Notes under the pieces: generated by a model | The model's database searches: none | What the model saw: the letters and a program-made list of their open reading frames with translations, nothing else | Told to the model about the DNA's origin: nothing | Assembly: GCA_003565815.1 (NCBI GenBank) | Contig: PXAS01000014.1 | Span: 1-13,175 of the forward strand | DNA length: 13,175 bases | Source of the DNA: PVC group bacterium | Lineage (GTDB): Bacteria; Verrucomicrobiota; Kiritimatiellia; SS1-B-03-39; UBA6053 | Reading direction: 5' to 3' | Shown here: positions 12,506 to 13,175 of the stretch, one piece after another | How the letters are laid out: the number at the start of each line of letters is the position of its first letter | Position numbering within the stretch: the stretch's first letter is position 1 | Made by a program: the position numbers and the translations under genes

Positions 12506-13175
12506 ATGAAACACATCCTCCCCGCCCTTTTTCTGTGCCTGGCTCCCTTCTCCCTCCTCATGGCGAACCGCCCGCTCATTGCCCACGAAGGCCCGCCCTC
12601 CGTCGCCGCCGGACAACCTCTCCGCCTCATTGCCCGCGTGAGTGCCGGCGAACCGATCGAAAGCGTCAACCTTCACCTTTCCCAAAGTGCGGGGAGCGCC
12701 CCCGTGAGCCAGCCGATGAACCCGGTCAGCTCCGGCATTTACTCCATCACCGTCAACCCCAACCTGTTTTCCGGCACCTCCTCGTTCCGCTATTACATTG
12801 ACGCGCACACCGCCTCCGGCCAATGGTCCGAAACCCAATGGCACACCGTCCGGGTCATCGGTACCACCGAGGCCCGCGAGGAAAAGGAAGGCGGGGGCTG
12901 GCAACGCCCCGTGCTCATTGGCGCGGGCGCCGTCGCCGTCGTTGGCGGGGGCATTGCCATCGCCAACAGTGGCGGCGGAGGCGGCGGGGACAGCCCCCCG
13001 CCCGCGGATGGTGACCCCGCCGACCAAATCATCATCCGCACCGCGAACGACAACGTCAATTCCCTCACCCCCGTCACCCCCAAATCCATTACCGTGGATG
13101 CCGCCGACGAACTCGCCGGACGACGCATTCGCCGCGTGCGCGTTCGCTTGGAATTCGACCCCGTGGATGCCGGCC
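12506..13175 (+). CDS. Secreted or membrane-anchored beta-domain protein of unknown function (partial, 3' end outside window)
   Basis: The frame is open for 223 codons to the window end. Residues 1-20 look like a signal peptide (MKHILPALFLCLAPFSLLMA). Residues about 25-115 are beta-rich, with alternating hydrophobics and aromatic motifs such as SGIYSITV, SSFRYYIDAHTASGQWSE and HTVRVIG, an Ig-like/E-set style fold typical of extracellular proteins. A charged linker EEKEGGG leads to a glycine/alanine/valine hydrophobic helix (VLIGAGAVAVVGGGIAIANS), then a glycine-rich run and PPPADGDPA, then a second beta-like segment beginning ADQIIIRTAND. The order suggests a periplasmic domain anchored by a mid-protein helix. 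It begins 14 bp after the second CNNM gene, so it is probably co-transcribed; the Shine-Dalgarno sequence is weak (AGGTG about 16 bases upstream). I do not recognise the family. Confidence 0.72.
   Translation, partial: MKHILPALFLCLAPFSLLMANRPLIAHEGPPSVAAGQPLRLIARVSAGEPIESVNLHLSQSAGSAPVSQPMNPVSSGIYSITVNPNLFSGTSSFRYYIDAHTASGQWSETQWHTVRVIGTTEAREEKEGGGWQRPVLIGAGAVAVVGGGIAIANSGGGGGGDSPPPADGDPADQIIIRTANDNVNSLTPVTPKSITVDAADELAGRRIRRVRVRLEFDPVDAG

Overview
The window looks like chromosomal DNA of a free-living, Gram-negative, GC-rich bacterium. It encodes a lipoprotein with a lipobox, a Tat-type signal, an ExbB-type proton channel and periplasmic TPR proteins. Gene content and protein style suggest the PVC superphylum, most likely Verrucomicrobiota. 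This is an inference from family resemblance, above all the chlamydia-like permease/DtxR fusions; no marker gene is present to prove it.

Left part (1-4490, all minus strand): two secreted TPR proteins, a large one of about 979 aa and a small one of about 271 aa, are followed by an ExbB/TolQ/MotA proton-channel gene cut by the window edge. This looks like the start of a Ton/Tol-like module that energises the outer membrane.

Middle (4551-10005, minus strand): a Tat-targeted Mn-type superoxide dismutase lies downstream of a four-gene manganese (or iron/zinc) ABC importer operon, order A-B-C-D: lipoprotein binding protein, ATPase and two permeases. The genes are tightly coupled (TTGA overlap, 13-bp gap, ATGA overlap). 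Both permeases carry a C-terminal DtxR/MntR-like winged-helix plus metal-binding/dimerisation region, recalling the chlamydial YtgCR permease-repressor fusion. A perfect 11-4-11 bp palindrome lies over the -10 element and predicted start site of the operon promoter, the expected place for a metal-dependent repressor. Between the last permease and the SOD gene sits a 141-bp MITE with 17-bp perfect terminal inverted repeats, a perfect 9-bp target duplication and two REP-like hairpins in opposite orientation. It ends four bases before a near-consensus sigma70 promoter for the SOD gene.

Right part (10006-13175, plus strand): an intergenic region carries a perfect 47-bp tandem duplication whose junction creates the best plus-strand promoter. 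It is followed by two overlapping CNNM/CorC-family genes (membrane domain plus CBS pair, implicated in Mg/Co/Mn efflux) and the start of an envelope-anchored beta-domain protein of unknown function.

Taken together the centre and right of the window read as a metal-homeostasis locus: regulated Mn import, an Mn enzyme exported across the membrane, and divergent CNNM-type transporters. I saw no tRNA, rRNA, CRISPR array or phage genes, and no convincing rho-independent terminator.
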